Virus record (IMG/VR): IMGVR_UViG_3300032073_000008
Span: 46,318-110,317 of that record
Length of the DNA stretch: 64,000 bases
Reading direction: 5' to 3' (one strand)
Origin: a virus
In this document: one piece after another, positions 38,401 to 48,718 of the stretch
Layout: each line of letters opens with the position of its first letter
Position numbering within the stretch: position 1 is the first letter of the stretch
Notes under the pieces: model-generated
The model's database searches: none
Seen by the model: the letters and a program-made list of their open reading frames with translations, nothing else
What the model was told of the DNA's origin: nothing
Made by a program: the position numbers and the translations under genes

Positions 38401-41400
38401 TTTTAAGTGCCTCAATTTCAACACGGTTCAATTCAACTTGAATTTTCGTAGATTCTAAATCAGCGTCTAATTCACGAATGTCTTCCATCGTGTATCGTCT
38501 ATTATTTTCGCCAATGTGATTAACTTGATAATCAAATCTGTCATAATGAATTGCAGCAGTTTGTGACAATGATGGATAAGGTGGAATAACAACTGCACCT
38601 AATGTCATGGAAACTTCATCGTCTTCAGTTGGAACTGCTGGGTTTTCAGATGGTGTTCCAGTTAAAACATCAAAATCGCCATTAGGTCTTAATGTTACTG
38701 TATCTATTCTTGGGAGATAGAATTGGACATCACATTGGAAATTTTCATCTGGTGTGGGCACATAAGAGCCTAAAGAACCATCTACATCAAATGCTGATGG
38801 TTGTGTTGGGTTTGTCGGTGCAGCTGTTGATGTTCCAGTTGATTTTGGTTCACATGTATTTGCTTTTGCTGGTCTGAAATCAATACTGTCTCTTAAATCA
38901 AAATCTATTCCATCAAAAGAAGTGAACACTGGTATTTCTGCAGTCGCCATTTTTCCTGCTGCAGTTGGATCTGAATCATCTATTGGGTATGAATCAACTG
39001 ACATATAACCTATACCAGCAGATCTATTTCTTTTGAACCAGCTGAACTGAACCAGTAAGTCATTACCAGCAACCGTTAAACTGCTATCAGATCTTTTTAT
39101 TAACCTTGAACCATCATAGAAACTTTCTCTCTGACCATTATCCAATTCAAAGTGTGTTGTAACATCAGTAGAAGAAGTTGTAACTTCACTTCCTTCAGCA
39201 CCCATATAAACTTTTTCTAATTTAAATGCGTCTGATACACCAAGAGACCATGGACCAGTGTTTCCTGAAGAGTTTGTTGGATAGTTTGCAGCTGCAGGAT
39301 TAGTGCCACTAGGTTGTGCACTTGTGTCTATATGAATATATTTTGTTTTGTTTAAGTCTTTATTTTCTTGAACTGCACTATCACGCAACATATCATAATA
39401 AACTCTAGCTGCAAATGTTCCAGTGAATGACCCACTGATGTCTAAATCTATTGCATGCTGTGTTGCTGTTGATGTGAATGATCCAATTTGTTGAGTATCA
39501 ATTATAGAACCAGCTTTAAAGACTTTAGTAAGGGCTGTTGAATCACTAATCGTGCCAGTAGAAGGAGTACCACTTGAATGAACTGTTATTACATTAGCAC
39601 TAATTTCAGTTACACGCATTGGTTCTGTAAGACCTGATGCAGCTTGAACATAATCGCCAACAGCAACTTTGCCAACAAATGTACTTTTTCCAGTAATAGC
39701 AAATGTATTACTGCTACTGCTTTTTGTGGCTGTTCCATGTGTTTGGAACAAGTTTATTGTAGCATCAGCTTTAGGTATGATAATTATATTTCTTTCATCA
39801 ACAGATGATAAAGGAGAACCAGTATCATTCATTTTGTTTGAACCGCCAGTCGCTTCACTGGTAGGAGCATTGACTGTAGCTGTTCCGTCAGCAGCAAATG
39901 TCACATCAGTAAAATGTCTAACAACATATTGCGTTTGTACTGTGTTGTCTTCATCTTTCAGAGTTTTTGTACCTATACTCTGGACAGGAAATATCATTTT
40001 ATTTAATGATGGATCATGAACCTTTGCTTCACCATTTTCAAGAACAATATCAGCATATGCATCATCATTACCACCAGTACTAATATAGAGTGCTTTAACA
40101 TCACCTTCAAATGATTTACCAGCATTCATTTTAGCATCAAATCCATAAATTCTAAATTGTGCTGATTGATCACCTGATGTCCCTGAATGCCATTGGAATC
40201 CACGCAGTTTAGCAGTACCTATTTTGTTTCCTAAGCGAGCGTCATTTCCACTACTGAATTTGCGTCTTGCTATACGAGTCTGAGCAGTATCATAAAGATC
40301 TACTTCTACTAATCCTTTATGATTCCATGTACCCACAACATTATTACAAATAACATATTGACCAAATGCTTGACCAATAGTTACAGCACTTCGTGTATCA
40401 AAAGTTGTTGCTTTGTCAATTGTTCTTCGAACTTTGTCTGTGTTTTCAATCCTATAGCCACCAACATAACCTACAGATGGATCTATCTCGACAACTAATT
40501 TATTCGCATCACCGTTTTCTGTAGATCGATAAACACCATTATTAAAATCAGTTCGTAAATGTTCTTCGGTAGATATTTTGAATGGTTCTAGTGCATAGTT
40601 GCCAGATTCTTCATATGTCCTTTTGGCAAGCTCATCGCCAAGACCAGAATATCTTGTATCCATATAATCACGGATAACAAACCCATCTTGCATATCAAGA
40701 AGTGGTATAAATCCAACAGTATTTGCTGTTCCAGTATCAGATAAAGGTCTTGAGGCGATAGTGGGTGATAATTTTAATCTTGATGCACCTGGAGCTGAGA
40801 AGTTTGTTGCTCCTGATGCATTATCCAATAATGATGAATCTTGGTTTGAATCAATGATTACTTCGTTTGTTTCTAAACCAATTCGTGTGTTTGCTGTTGT
40901 GCTGTATTTGATAACAGCCTTACTTTGCTGGTCAACTCTAATAAAATGACCTTTGTGGTAAACAATACCTTCTTGAACATTAGCACCAACACCCTCACCG
41001 CACGCACCACCTTGTGCTTGTGTGATTGTGTTTGCAGCGACAATAAAGGAGCTTGAACTAGAGTTTCTAAAAATTAGCGTTTCATTATTAGCGAATGTTT
41101 TTGTAGTATTATTTGCACCAGAGTTCGTGTAAGATACAAATGCTGTTAAGAAGTTTGGCGTAGCCGATTCAGAACCATCAGCCACATCTAAGAGTTTAGC
41201 AGTAACGCCAGTTGTCTCACCTGTGATAGTGGAGTTAGCTATAACGCCACCTGAGAAAAAGTCTGTTAAGATAAGTGTTCTGTTGTTTGCGTCTTTGTCA
41301 CGAAGTTTTACATATTTCCATGTCTCGGCTGTAGTATCACAACCATTAATAACAGTTCCTTCAACATAAACTGCACTAGCAAATCGTTCAATTTGATTTT

Positions 41401-41536
41401 GCAGTATTGTTTGAATTTGTGTTAATTCTCGTGCTTGTACCGCATATCCTGGACGGAATAAAACACGGTGGAAATTTTTAGTCTCGTCAAAGTCATCAAA
41501 AAACGGACTTTCATTGAGGTTTGTTTCGATTGACAT
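35480..41536 (-). CDS. Giant DUF4815-type virion protein, baseplate or fibre connector
   Basis: The 2018-residue protein begins SPFFDDFDETKNFHRVLFRP followed by GYAVQARELTQIQTILQNQIERF, the hallmark start of the DUF4815 family of marine T4-like structural proteins, located after the wedge genes. It has long beta-rich stretches; residues about 1200-1400 hold a Lys-rich linker and a TRVYARFDGRDVTHYINSPG segment. A segment around residues 1460-1540 reads as a carbohydrate- or lectin-like fold (VFTIPATKIDGIYLSEIDLFF). The likely role is to connect the baseplate to fibres, analogous to T4 gp10. It may be the largest structural protein here. Confidence 0.7.
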   Translation of the reverse strand: MSIETNLNESPFFDDFDETKNFHRVLFRPGYAVQARELTQIQTILQNQIERFASAVYVEGTVINGCDTTAETWKYVKLRDKDANNRTLILTDFFSGGVIANSTITGETTGVTAKLLDVADGSESATPNFLTAFVSYTNSGANNTTKTFANNETLIFRNSSSSSFIVAANTITQAQGGACGEGVGANVQEGIVYHKGHFIRVDQQSKAVIKYSTTANTRIGLETNEVIIDSNQDSSLLDNASGATNFSAPGASRLKLSPTIASRPLSDTGTANTVGFIPLLDMQDGFVIRDYMDTRYSGLGDELAKRTYEESGNYALEPFKISTEEHLRTDFNNGVYRSTENGDANKLVVEIDPSVGYVGGYRIENTDKVRRTIDKATTFDTRSAVTIGQAFGQYVICNNVVGTWNHKGLVEVDLYDTAQTRIARRKFSSGNDARLGNKIGTAKLRGFQWHSGTSGDQSAQFRIYGFDAKMNAGKSFEGDVKALYISTGGNDDAYADIVLENGEAKVHDPSLNKMIFPVQSIGTKTLKDEDNTVQTQYVVRHFTDVTFAADGTATVNAPTSEATGGSNKMNDTGSPLSSVDERNIIIIPKADATINLFQTHGTATKSSSSNTFAITGKSTFVGKVAVGDYVQAASGLTEPMRVTEISANVITVHSSGTPSTGTISDSTALTKVFKAGSIIDTQQIGSFTSTATQHAIDLDISGSFTGTFAARVYYDMLRDSAVQENKDLNKTKYIHIDTSAQPSGTNPAAANYPTNSSGNTGPWSLGVSDAFKLEKVYMGAEGSEVTTSSTDVTTHFELDNGQRESFYDGSRLIKRSDSSLTVAGNDLLVQFSWFKRNRSAGIGYMSVDSYPIDDSDPTAAGKMATAEIPVFTSFDGIDFDLRDSIDFRPAKANTCEPKSTGTSTAAPTNPTQPSAFDVDGSLGSYVPTPDENFQCDVQFYLPRIDTVTLRPNGDFDVLTGTPSENPAVPTEDDEVSMTLGAVVIPPYPSLSQTAAIHYDRFDYQVNHIGENNRRYTMEDIRELDADLESTKIQVELNRVEIEALKTTLLREDDPVAAPEPPKEVVISNPPPIQTYINSMQSSDFVDDNQTIRPIATLDDVDLIIDDSQSVNLHKSDDSTRITLGNTAKSLIDQPMATKRTLVNKKTTSPVRTFNGRMKLNHNNCSLRQTVIPGLTAKYTQKKVQTGTKKVSYGGKIGKAFGLKKNVAVYSNVKVENPVVTKMIESYKKAGKDYSGLAEASDVSKYKGGTNDYYLGRHAGIRATCTGLKPNTRVYARFDGRDVTHYINSPGKRTLVTDGGGRLSFRFTIPNDSTMKFRGYKHLLEVSDVRPPVKNGISSGKDGATTRCGQYYFASTNKNGFSYKSRGKMSGIWLQELSADNTQTSVTTTQVKEELPDFMSQVFTIPATKIDGIYLSEIDLFFIKKPNDASAGVELQIRECGPAGPTEKLIDESDEILNANINLSSTTGHTATTFKFTKRPFLQSGKKYAFTVIPTEQGSDYELLSMVKGKKDFRSNKTAYAPTGIGKLYGSATGKKWAELKNETLKFQIKRADYNIGAASSFVLTNADTEFLNVNFVSPFGEPSATTGFQMDEKVRGQSLLTLGANTDSFAVGDILQSKIAKDETFDAHPTGYANGVVRKIVSTSPVILSIDAFGDFPTDANANNEQKVYRGTTELGTTSGFAANTVTGIVSFFNHDYGRLRLNESTGVVAGSGLGFRGGDNTRDWVRSQDSATSAFIQSVADVNLDSIELITPYFSPKNTKVEWGVKTTSTAGVTASSFLPVVGDNEIELSQYQKKIYSKSNRTAKSLIVKGTITSEDKRIAPIFTLNDISARVELQRINNSFGNEQFAAGDATARYVSKVVPASRPDGGAAERLTAVLNLYCPSESTVKVYVRAKNNNDSEELEDKVFTELVNYASVPKKNSALGDKNDVVKRLYRFPKSTNDNYLTIGDTADAGANAIKELLTTRKIKYRSGDDSTHSGIDRMQFKIVMTRPDGSGRDYTPEIKHMTTFTSKTPVS

Positions 41537-41547
41537 TTATAATACCC

Positions 41548-43335
41548 TTAGAAATCTAAAATGATTTTAATATCTTCTATTTGATCCAGTGATTTAGTTG
41601 CTGCTGTTATGTTCTCAGTATATAGTATTTTTCCAGACATTGTATTTGCCTCTGGAACCTTAACTTGTTGAACAGTTGCGATTGCTGTATCACTACCAGC
41701 CTTCAATATAACATCGTCTGTAGTAAACGGAATAAAATTACTGTAACTAGAGACATTATTTAGGTATGTTGTAAAGAAGGATGTATCAGCTTGAACTTCA
41801 TCTTCTCTTATAAAAACTATTTGTGCATTTGCAGCTTGCAATGCATTTGCTAGTGCCTCATTCTTTCTTGCAGCTGCACCTAATGTTGTGACGAACTCTA
41901 AAGCACCTAATTCTGCTCTGAGTCTATTTCTTTCATTTGTTATAACATCGCGGACAACTAATTCATTTTGTGGCACATCGCCTTGCATACTATTATATGA
42001 GATTGTCGCTCTAGTTGTTAATCTTAATGTTGATGGACTGTTAGATGTATTTGCTACTGATTCCGTTGTGACAAAATTATTATTTGAATCACATCTTAAT
42101 TTTGGATCTTGAAGAATGCTTATTGTTCTGAATTCAGTATTAGATGGTATGTATCCATTACCATTAGCAGAGATACCTTCAGTTCCTTGAAATTGAACAT
42201 TGAGTGCGATCTTATCACCGCCAAGCTCAGATACTGCATCTGAACCATGTCCACCTTGTGGTGAGATAATAACATTTGCAGTGGCACCAGAGCCATGAAC
42301 ACTATTTGCTGTAATAAGAGCAACAGCTTCAGTGTATTTTGAACCAACACTTATCATTGAAATGTTAGCGACCGCACCTGCTGCATTTAATCTAGTATAT
42401 GCTTGCGCACCAAATCCATCTCCAATTATTGTAACTGTGGGAGAAATTATTGCTTTGGATGTTGTGTCTGGTACTACAGAAAATGCAGTATTAACACTCA
42501 ATCTTCTTGTAGACCCAATATAATCTGTAACTCTTCTTAATTGTCCAGCACCAGTTCCTGACACAATATATACGCTTGATCCATTATAGATATTATCAGA
42601 TGAAGACATATCAATATCAACCGCTCTAGATATTGTCACTGAATCTGATGTGGCACTTGCCACTGTCGCATCTATAACTTCCTCATAGCCAACACCAATT
42701 GTATTCGTTTCTATTACTTGTATTGCACCATCTACTGCTGCGTTTTGAACGGCTAACAACCTATCTGATTCTATCGAGTTATCTGTCGCACTGATTGTTT
42801 TGACTGGCATATGGACAGATGTCATGAACTTATCAGCTTCACCTAATGAAATTGAATACATATATTTCCATGTATATCCATCAGAAGTGGTGAATGGGAT
42901 TATTGAGAATCCCGAAGGCTTTACGGTCGACTGAGCACCTTTATTATTAAATAGACATTTGTAAACATTTAACTGGTCGGTAACAACATAAAATGCAGGT
43001 GTATCTTCATCATACAATGTTGTATTTGTATCTCTATACATAGTATAGACTGTGCCTGAAGCCCAGTCTTTTCTAGGTATAACATGTGAAACACTGCCAG
43101 TATCTATTTTTTTACCACCAATAAAATCTTTTTTAATATTATAATGTTCATGCTCAACATTTTTGGGTGGTGATGGTGGATTAGATTCATCTTGCCATGG
43201 AGTATTTTTTCCAATGCATGCATAAAGTATGATGGATTTTTTATCGGTAGAACCATCACTTGCATTCATAGATGAGATAAACGCTTTTGCGTTTGTTATT
43301 GACATCTCTTTTGTTGGGTGTCTATATGTTGGCAT
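41548..43335 (-). CDS. gp8: Baseplate wedge protein gp8
   Basis: The 595-residue protein matches marine T4-like gp8 in its beginning: a GKNTPWQDESNPPSPPKN segment, a DFIGGKKID turn, SHVIPRKDWASGTVY and TPAFYVVTDQLNVYKCLFNN. gp8 dimers are part of the baseplate wedge in contact with gp7 and gp10. It is longer than T4 gp8 (334) because of an extended C-terminal half, as is common in marine relatives. Its start shares a base (TAATG) with the end of the gp7-like gene. Confidence 0.85.
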   Translation of the reverse strand: MPTYRHPTKEMSITNAKAFISSMNASDGSTDKKSIILYACIGKNTPWQDESNPPSPPKNVEHEHYNIKKDFIGGKKIDTGSVSHVIPRKDWASGTVYTMYRDTNTTLYDEDTPAFYVVTDQLNVYKCLFNNKGAQSTVKPSGFSIIPFTTSDGYTWKYMYSISLGEADKFMTSVHMPVKTISATDNSIESDRLLAVQNAAVDGAIQVIETNTIGVGYEEVIDATVASATSDSVTISRAVDIDMSSSDNIYNGSSVYIVSGTGAGQLRRVTDYIGSTRRLSVNTAFSVVPDTTSKAIISPTVTIIGDGFGAQAYTRLNAAGAVANISMISVGSKYTEAVALITANSVHGSGATANVIISPQGGHGSDAVSELGGDKIALNVQFQGTEGISANGNGYIPSNTEFRTISILQDPKLRCDSNNNFVTTESVANTSNSPSTLRLTTRATISYNSMQGDVPQNELVVRDVITNERNRLRAELGALEFVTTLGAAARKNEALANALQAANAQIVFIREDEVQADTSFFTTYLNNVSSYSNFIPFTTDDVILKAGSDTAIATVQQVKVPEANTMSGKILYTENITAATKSLDQIEDIKIILDF

Positions 43336-46300
43336 TAACCTATCGATCCTGTAGTATATAAAGCTGTGGTTGTAAATGTACCGTTAGACCACGCTATAGT
43401 TGTATTTGCGACTGTGTCACTAGACACTATATTTAGCGGAACTTTATAGTAAACTCCTGCACTTTTTTGTATTATTATCACACCACCATTAGCAAATTGA
43501 GACTCCATAGCTGAACCAGTACCAGTAATATTGAATGATCCATTTGTAAAGGTGAATGTTCCAGTCGCATTTTTTCTAAATGTATTGTTTGCTGATAATA
43601 TCACATTCAAATTAGTATTTGAGTGAGACTTAAACTTACCGAACATTTTTTGACCTGCTGGATGAGCAAGTTTCATTGCAACTTCTTTATACCTTTTCAA
43701 ACTTAGAGGAACAGCTAGTTGATATGAAAACTCTTGATAAAAGTCACTATCTTGTATAAAGCCACGCTTGGTTGAAATGTGACTTCTTGATGTGGCATAA
43801 TATCCTTCTGAGTTTGCAGCATTTTGTAGTTTAAGTCTAACAACAGCTTGTGTTGAATCAACTCTTCCTGTGCTTTCAACTTTTACTTCTTCATTCTGAT
43901 CATGTGAAAATCCAGAGTCAGCAACTCTTAATCCAGTTATTGTACCGTTTGCACCAACATCTGCACGGATGTTTGCGTTCTGTCCTAATATTCCTCTGTC
44001 AACAACCTTGACAATTTTAACTGTAGTGGTGCTATCAACAGATCTTGTGTCAGTAGTTCCAGGAACATATGAAGAACTAAACTTCTTAATTGTTGCGTTG
44101 GTATTGTTAGCAAATGTTTTTCCATTCGGGAATCTTTGCAGTGGTGGTTGCCAAACTCTTATTACTGTTTCAAACTGACCATTAGAATAAGAAGTTACAG
44201 TGGGTGCACCATAAGTCGATCCTGCTTTAATATCACCAGAAGCACCTGAAGAAGATTGTAATATTCCATCATTTGTATCGACAGTAACATTTGATTCTGT
44301 GCCAGATTGTATTGTGAGGAATTGTTCACCTATACCCAAAGAAGCAATACCAGATTCAGTAACATCAACTTTGGGTGCTACTGTGAAACCACTACCACCC
44401 ACACGCCCAGATAATTGATCAATAGTTCCAAATGTTTGTGTTTTAAATACTAATGAATCTTCTAGTTTACTGTATACTGTTTCAAGTTCTGTATTTGAAG
44501 TTGAAAAGTGGACATTACCTACAATTGTAGATGAACCAACCTTTCTTACACCATCGCGTTCGACAAATCCTTGTAATGGACCAAAATCAAATTGATTAGA
44601 TAGATTAGCACTATTGTTGGCACTAACACGGCATTTTACAACATGTCTAAACACACCACCCTTACCATATGCTGCACCACTTAAAGCTGGGCTAAATGCT
44701 GGAGTAACAACTATGGTATTGTCATCAGTAACACTAACAACTCTACGCGAAGGAGCTTGACCACCAGCCTTAATCACATCGCCACGCCCAAATACTGTGC
44801 CTATATTAGTGCTAGTTACATTGTTAGATGAACTGTTTACAGTATTAGATTGAACAACATTTGCTGTAGTGTTGTGCTCATAAAGATATGGAGTAGTGCT
44901 TATAACTTTTTTAACAACACCATAACTGTAAACTTCTTCACCAGTTAATGTTGTATCAGCAGTATTTGCGTAAAAGTTTGTTGTGCTGACAATTTCATCA
45001 CCTAAAGCTACAGTCTGTCCACCAGTATTCGCCACATCTAATATGTGATACCCAATGGTATTTCCAGCAAATGATGTTACTTTACCTGCCGAAGAACCAG
45101 ATGTGTTGACTATAAGTAATGTTTCGCCAGTCCCAAATGCATCTGTAACAACCTTTTGGTACTCAGTTGCTGTAGCTGCAGTTTCAACTTGAAACCCCCA
45201 AGCAAAGATATGTTTAGTAATATCGCCTTGATAACTGATAACATTCGATCCATCAGTCATGTTCAATTGCACATTATGCGATCCACTACCAGATGTGGTT
45301 CCAGTCATAGTGACACGATACCAACCATTACCAACATCCTTAATCGAGCTTGTTAGATCACCATGAGTTGAAACAATTGTTCCGTTTTGTAAATTAAATT
45401 TTACAGCAGGAAATGCACCGCCAGTGCTTAATCTTAGTGCAGCATTTCGATCACTTGAACCAGCTTTTAAAAATACAGAAGTTGTATACTGTGTACTGTT
45501 TTGTAGAAATGATGAAGCGAGAGTAATAAGGTGTGAATTATCTGACGCATCTTCTACAATCTTTTCAGCAGTTAAAGTACCATTTGGTGCTAATGTTTGG
45601 TTTGCAATAGCACCACACCTTAAATCATTCCAATAATTATTATCTAATTCTTCTGAATAATTCACACGATTGCGTATACTTGTGATAAATTTTCTGTATC
45701 CATCTGTAGTAAATTTGCCAGCACCATCAGTAGCATCTGTTATTGCTGTGACGGTAGCATTTGCTCCACTAGACACACCATATAATGAAGCACCAACACC
45801 TATTGTCAATGTGTTCGCTACATGCAAAGATGATTCTACATTATCTCTGAATAGACCGTTGTTTGTAACTTCATTTGATTCTCTAAATCCAAGAGTTGGT
45901 GAACCAATAATAGTGTTAGCAAATGTTGCCATTTTGCGTGTTGAATAATCAGCATTAAGTATATCTGGAGCATTGAAACCAAAGATAGTATTAGAACCTA
46001 ACAATGTGACATTTGTTGAAATAGCAAATGTCTCATCTATATCTGATCCTGTTATTGTAAACGATGCAGCTGTATCTCCATCACCGCCACTGATTGTGAC
46101 AACTGAGCCACCTTGATTTGGGTCTGACGAAACTTCTGTGTAACCAGAACCACCGTCTATAAGAGTAAATGTCAATGAACCATTAAGATCTACAGTATCA
46201 GTAACAACAACTTTACCAAAGTCACCTATTTTGTCTGACTCTAATTTAACAATATCTCCTGCTTGGTATTTTGCTCCAGGTGAAACAATTTCAATTCTGT

Positions 46301-46946
46301 GTATACCAGCATCAACAATTGCAGAATGACCAGAACCATCAGTATCTGACAATAATCTAATTGGCTCTAAGTGATTGAATGAACCTTTAATATTTGATAC
46401 ATTAATTTGCATCAAATCCCTGCCTTTAACAATGCGACCTACCACATCTTCAACAAGAGCTTGGGCATTCGATTCAGTGCCAACAATTGTTTTTCCTATA
46501 AAGTCATAATTATTTTGATTGTAGTTTGTTACTAGGTAGCGATCAAGTTGCCAATCGCCATCAGATATTTTCAACATCTGATCAGCAGGAAAATTAACCT
46601 CAACATCTTCATTGTAAATTGCCCTGAACATTAACTTATAAGAAGCTAATGAGCCACGAGTTTCGTTATAATATTTTACATACTTTGCCATTAACCGCTT
46701 ATCAGATAACACATCATGCGGTACTGATGGGAGGAGTGTTTCTTGGAAATGAGTTAAATACTGATCTAAAGTTGTGTTTATATCTTTGTAATCTTCTAGA
46801 TTTTGTATGGCTTCGGTCAACTTTCCATTCTGCTCAAGGTACTCATAATATCCTTCAATAAAAGCAAGGAAATTTTGCCCTTCTTCCTTATAGAAGTCTG
46901 GAAATTGATTCGCGACCTGCGTAGATAACTTTGATTTTATTGTCAT
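43335..46946 (-). CDS. gp7: Baseplate wedge protein gp7-like with inserted lectin-type domain
   Basis: This 1203-residue protein lies between wedge genes 6 and 8 and has the gp7-type start: VANQFPDFYKEEGQNFLAFI, a YYEYLEQNGKL helix, LMFRAIYNEDVEVNFPADQM and LKISDGDWQLDRY. Residues about 425-600 read as a jelly-roll carbohydrate-binding module: NYSEELDNNYW, LAPNGTLTAEKIVED, TTSVFLKAGSSDR, DVGNGWYRVTMTGT and FAWGFQVETA. The last part returns to wedge-type sequence. In T4 gp7 is 1032 residues and connects wedges to the hub. The C-terminal region holds the helical FIQDSDFYQEFSYQL segment. Start shares a base with the gp6 stop. Confidence 0.8.
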   Translation of the reverse strand: MTIKSKLSTQVANQFPDFYKEEGQNFLAFIEGYYEYLEQNGKLTEAIQNLEDYKDINTTLDQYLTHFQETLLPSVPHDVLSDKRLMAKYVKYYNETRGSLASYKLMFRAIYNEDVEVNFPADQMLKISDGDWQLDRYLVTNYNQNNYDFIGKTIVGTESNAQALVEDVVGRIVKGRDLMQINVSNIKGSFNHLEPIRLLSDTDGSGHSAIVDAGIHRIEIVSPGAKYQAGDIVKLESDKIGDFGKVVVTDTVDLNGSLTFTLIDGGSGYTEVSSDPNQGGSVVTISGGDGDTAASFTITGSDIDETFAISTNVTLLGSNTIFGFNAPDILNADYSTRKMATFANTIIGSPTLGFRESNEVTNNGLFRDNVESSLHVANTLTIGVGASLYGVSSGANATVTAITDATDGAGKFTTDGYRKFITSIRNRVNYSEELDNNYWNDLRCGAIANQTLAPNGTLTAEKIVEDASDNSHLITLASSFLQNSTQYTTSVFLKAGSSDRNAALRLSTGGAFPAVKFNLQNGTIVSTHGDLTSSIKDVGNGWYRVTMTGTTSGSGSHNVQLNMTDGSNVISYQGDITKHIFAWGFQVETAATATEYQKVVTDAFGTGETLLIVNTSGSSAGKVTSFAGNTIGYHILDVANTGGQTVALGDEIVSTTNFYANTADTTLTGEEVYSYGVVKKVISTTPYLYEHNTTANVVQSNTVNSSSNNVTSTNIGTVFGRGDVIKAGGQAPSRRVVSVTDDNTIVVTPAFSPALSGAAYGKGGVFRHVVKCRVSANNSANLSNQFDFGPLQGFVERDGVRKVGSSTIVGNVHFSTSNTELETVYSKLEDSLVFKTQTFGTIDQLSGRVGGSGFTVAPKVDVTESGIASLGIGEQFLTIQSGTESNVTVDTNDGILQSSSGASGDIKAGSTYGAPTVTSYSNGQFETVIRVWQPPLQRFPNGKTFANNTNATIKKFSSSYVPGTTDTRSVDSTTTVKIVKVVDRGILGQNANIRADVGANGTITGLRVADSGFSHDQNEEVKVESTGRVDSTQAVVRLKLQNAANSEGYYATSRSHISTKRGFIQDSDFYQEFSYQLAVPLSLKRYKEVAMKLAHPAGQKMFGKFKSHSNTNLNVILSANNTFRKNATGTFTFTNGSFNITGTGSAMESQFANGGVIIIQKSAGVYYKVPLNIVSSDTVANTTIAWSNGTFTTTALYTTGSIG

Positions 46947-48718
46947 TAAACTTGCTCACCAAATACATTAATGATAGCTTCATTTGAGTTCATTACCAAA
47001 ATTTGCTCTCTTACAGCTACAATATCAAAGTTCTCAGGAGACGCAGATACCTTCACTTGTATGTCTGAAAATGCTGTTGGTTCAAAATTTTGAAGTTCAA
47101 CAATACCGTTTGTGTAGTCAATTGTTCCAGCAGAAGCGACAATATTTACTTTTTCTTTCTGTTCACTAAAACGGAATATTGTTACTGTACCAGCTCCATC
47201 ATCACCGAGTTGTGCTGGAAACCCATTGTATGTAAACTGAGTAGAATTTAGTGATGATGGTCTGATCTCGTTATTGAACTTCAATTTAACATTAGTTGCA
47301 TTATTGATATCAGGAACAAATCTTTTCTCAATAGAAATTGCTGCATCTGTATTTAAAACTGAACCTTCTGAAGTGTTATCTAAAGCTCTAACAAACCTTG
47401 AATATCTTAATCTGTTTCCAAACCTTTCTAAATTTGATTCAGAAAAAGTTTTTATTGCGTCTCTAATATTTGATGCAATACCATCATCAGTCAAAACTGT
47501 TCTTGTCAAATCATAATTAACTGTTACTGTAGGGACAAGATATGTATAGTCTGCGTCTATAATAACAGGATCTATAGCCAATGGTGTTCTATCTTTGATA
47601 GAATCCTTCAACTTTTGTTTTCTTGTTATTGTAGCAAACTCTTCATTAAATGGTTTAATAGCAATATAAACTTTACCAAATGTGGGTGGATCAAAATCCT
47701 CTCCACCAAAAGCAATAACTGATTGCAAGTCTGAATTCTCGCTTAATATAATACGATCATAATCGTTCGATACTACAGCTCTGTTTTGAGTTTGGAAATT
47801 TCTAGGTGCATTAAATTTGATTGAATCAACGCTTTCTTGGAACCTACCACCTGACGACTTTCTTTCGACAGAAGTGATAGTTATAGTCGGTGCAGGAGTT
47901 AGACCAGTAAAAACACTTTCTACAGAAAATGTAGAAGCACCATCTGTTTCATTACCATTACAAACCAAATAATCTGCGGTTATAATATTTCCACCAACCA
48001 CAGACTTGCCCAGACTGCCCTGACCAAAAATTATTTCATATTTCCCATCTGCTGACTCTTCTAGGAAAAATACTGGTGATGTTTTAAAAACTTGATTTAC
48101 ATTGGTAGCTCTTGTGTATTCAGTCACAGCAGTATCTGTTGAAGAGTTTTGCACCTTAACTGAAATACTAGATGTGTCTACACCAGTGTTTGGTATAATA
48201 TAACGAACAGGATTAGTTGTGCTAACAGTCCAAGAATGTGATAATGGTTCGCCTTCTTTTATTGTTATCAGTTTTGTGAATGTGTTAGCAGATGATCTAT
48301 CTACTTTGATTGCTTGTGGAGCAACATATGTGTATGTAACATCATCGACTGTTGTTGTAAACTTAGAATTTTTTGGTATTGTTACTTGTGGAACATCGCC
48401 AGCCACACCTGTGAATTGTATGTTTACATCTGCTTGTGAACCGATAGATGAAGCAGGAACATAACCAAGTTCTTTTGCACGAGAAACAACTGAGTCTCTT
48501 TGCTGTGCAGTATCTAAGAACATCTCATTTGCGACCATGTTTAGATAATATGCATTATAATGAGTGTTGTATGCCAGAACATCAAGTAAGACTGACATAG
48601 CAGAACCTTCAAAATTATAATCTGCGAATTTATCTTGTGATGAGAGATATGATTTCAGATTTGTTCTGATCTCTTCAAAATCTAATTCTGTAACTTTTAA
48701 ATATGTATTTGCTGACAT
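46946..48718 (-). CDS. gp6: Baseplate wedge protein gp6
   Basis: The 590-residue protein is gp6: FADYNFEGSAMSVLLDVLAY, the highly conserved NTHYNAYYLNMVANEMFLDT, AQQRDSVVSRAKELGY, and NRAVVSNDYDRIILSENSDL. gp6 forms the ring of the inner baseplate with gp25 and gp53 and is the core of contractile injection systems. It overlaps gp25 by one base (TAATG). Confidence 0.95.
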   Translation of the reverse strand: MSANTYLKVTELDFEEIRTNLKSYLSSQDKFADYNFEGSAMSVLLDVLAYNTHYNAYYLNMVANEMFLDTAQQRDSVVSRAKELGYVPASSIGSQADVNIQFTGVAGDVPQVTIPKNSKFTTTVDDVTYTYVAPQAIKVDRSSANTFTKLITIKEGEPLSHSWTVSTTNPVRYIIPNTGVDTSSISVKVQNSSTDTAVTEYTRATNVNQVFKTSPVFFLEESADGKYEIIFGQGSLGKSVVGGNIITADYLVCNGNETDGASTFSVESVFTGLTPAPTITITSVERKSSGGRFQESVDSIKFNAPRNFQTQNRAVVSNDYDRIILSENSDLQSVIAFGGEDFDPPTFGKVYIAIKPFNEEFATITRKQKLKDSIKDRTPLAIDPVIIDADYTYLVPTVTVNYDLTRTVLTDDGIASNIRDAIKTFSESNLERFGNRLRYSRFVRALDNTSEGSVLNTDAAISIEKRFVPDINNATNVKLKFNNEIRPSSLNSTQFTYNGFPAQLGDDGAGTVTIFRFSEQKEKVNIVASAGTIDYTNGIVELQNFEPTAFSDIQVKVSASPENFDIVAVREQILVMNSNEAIINVFGEQV

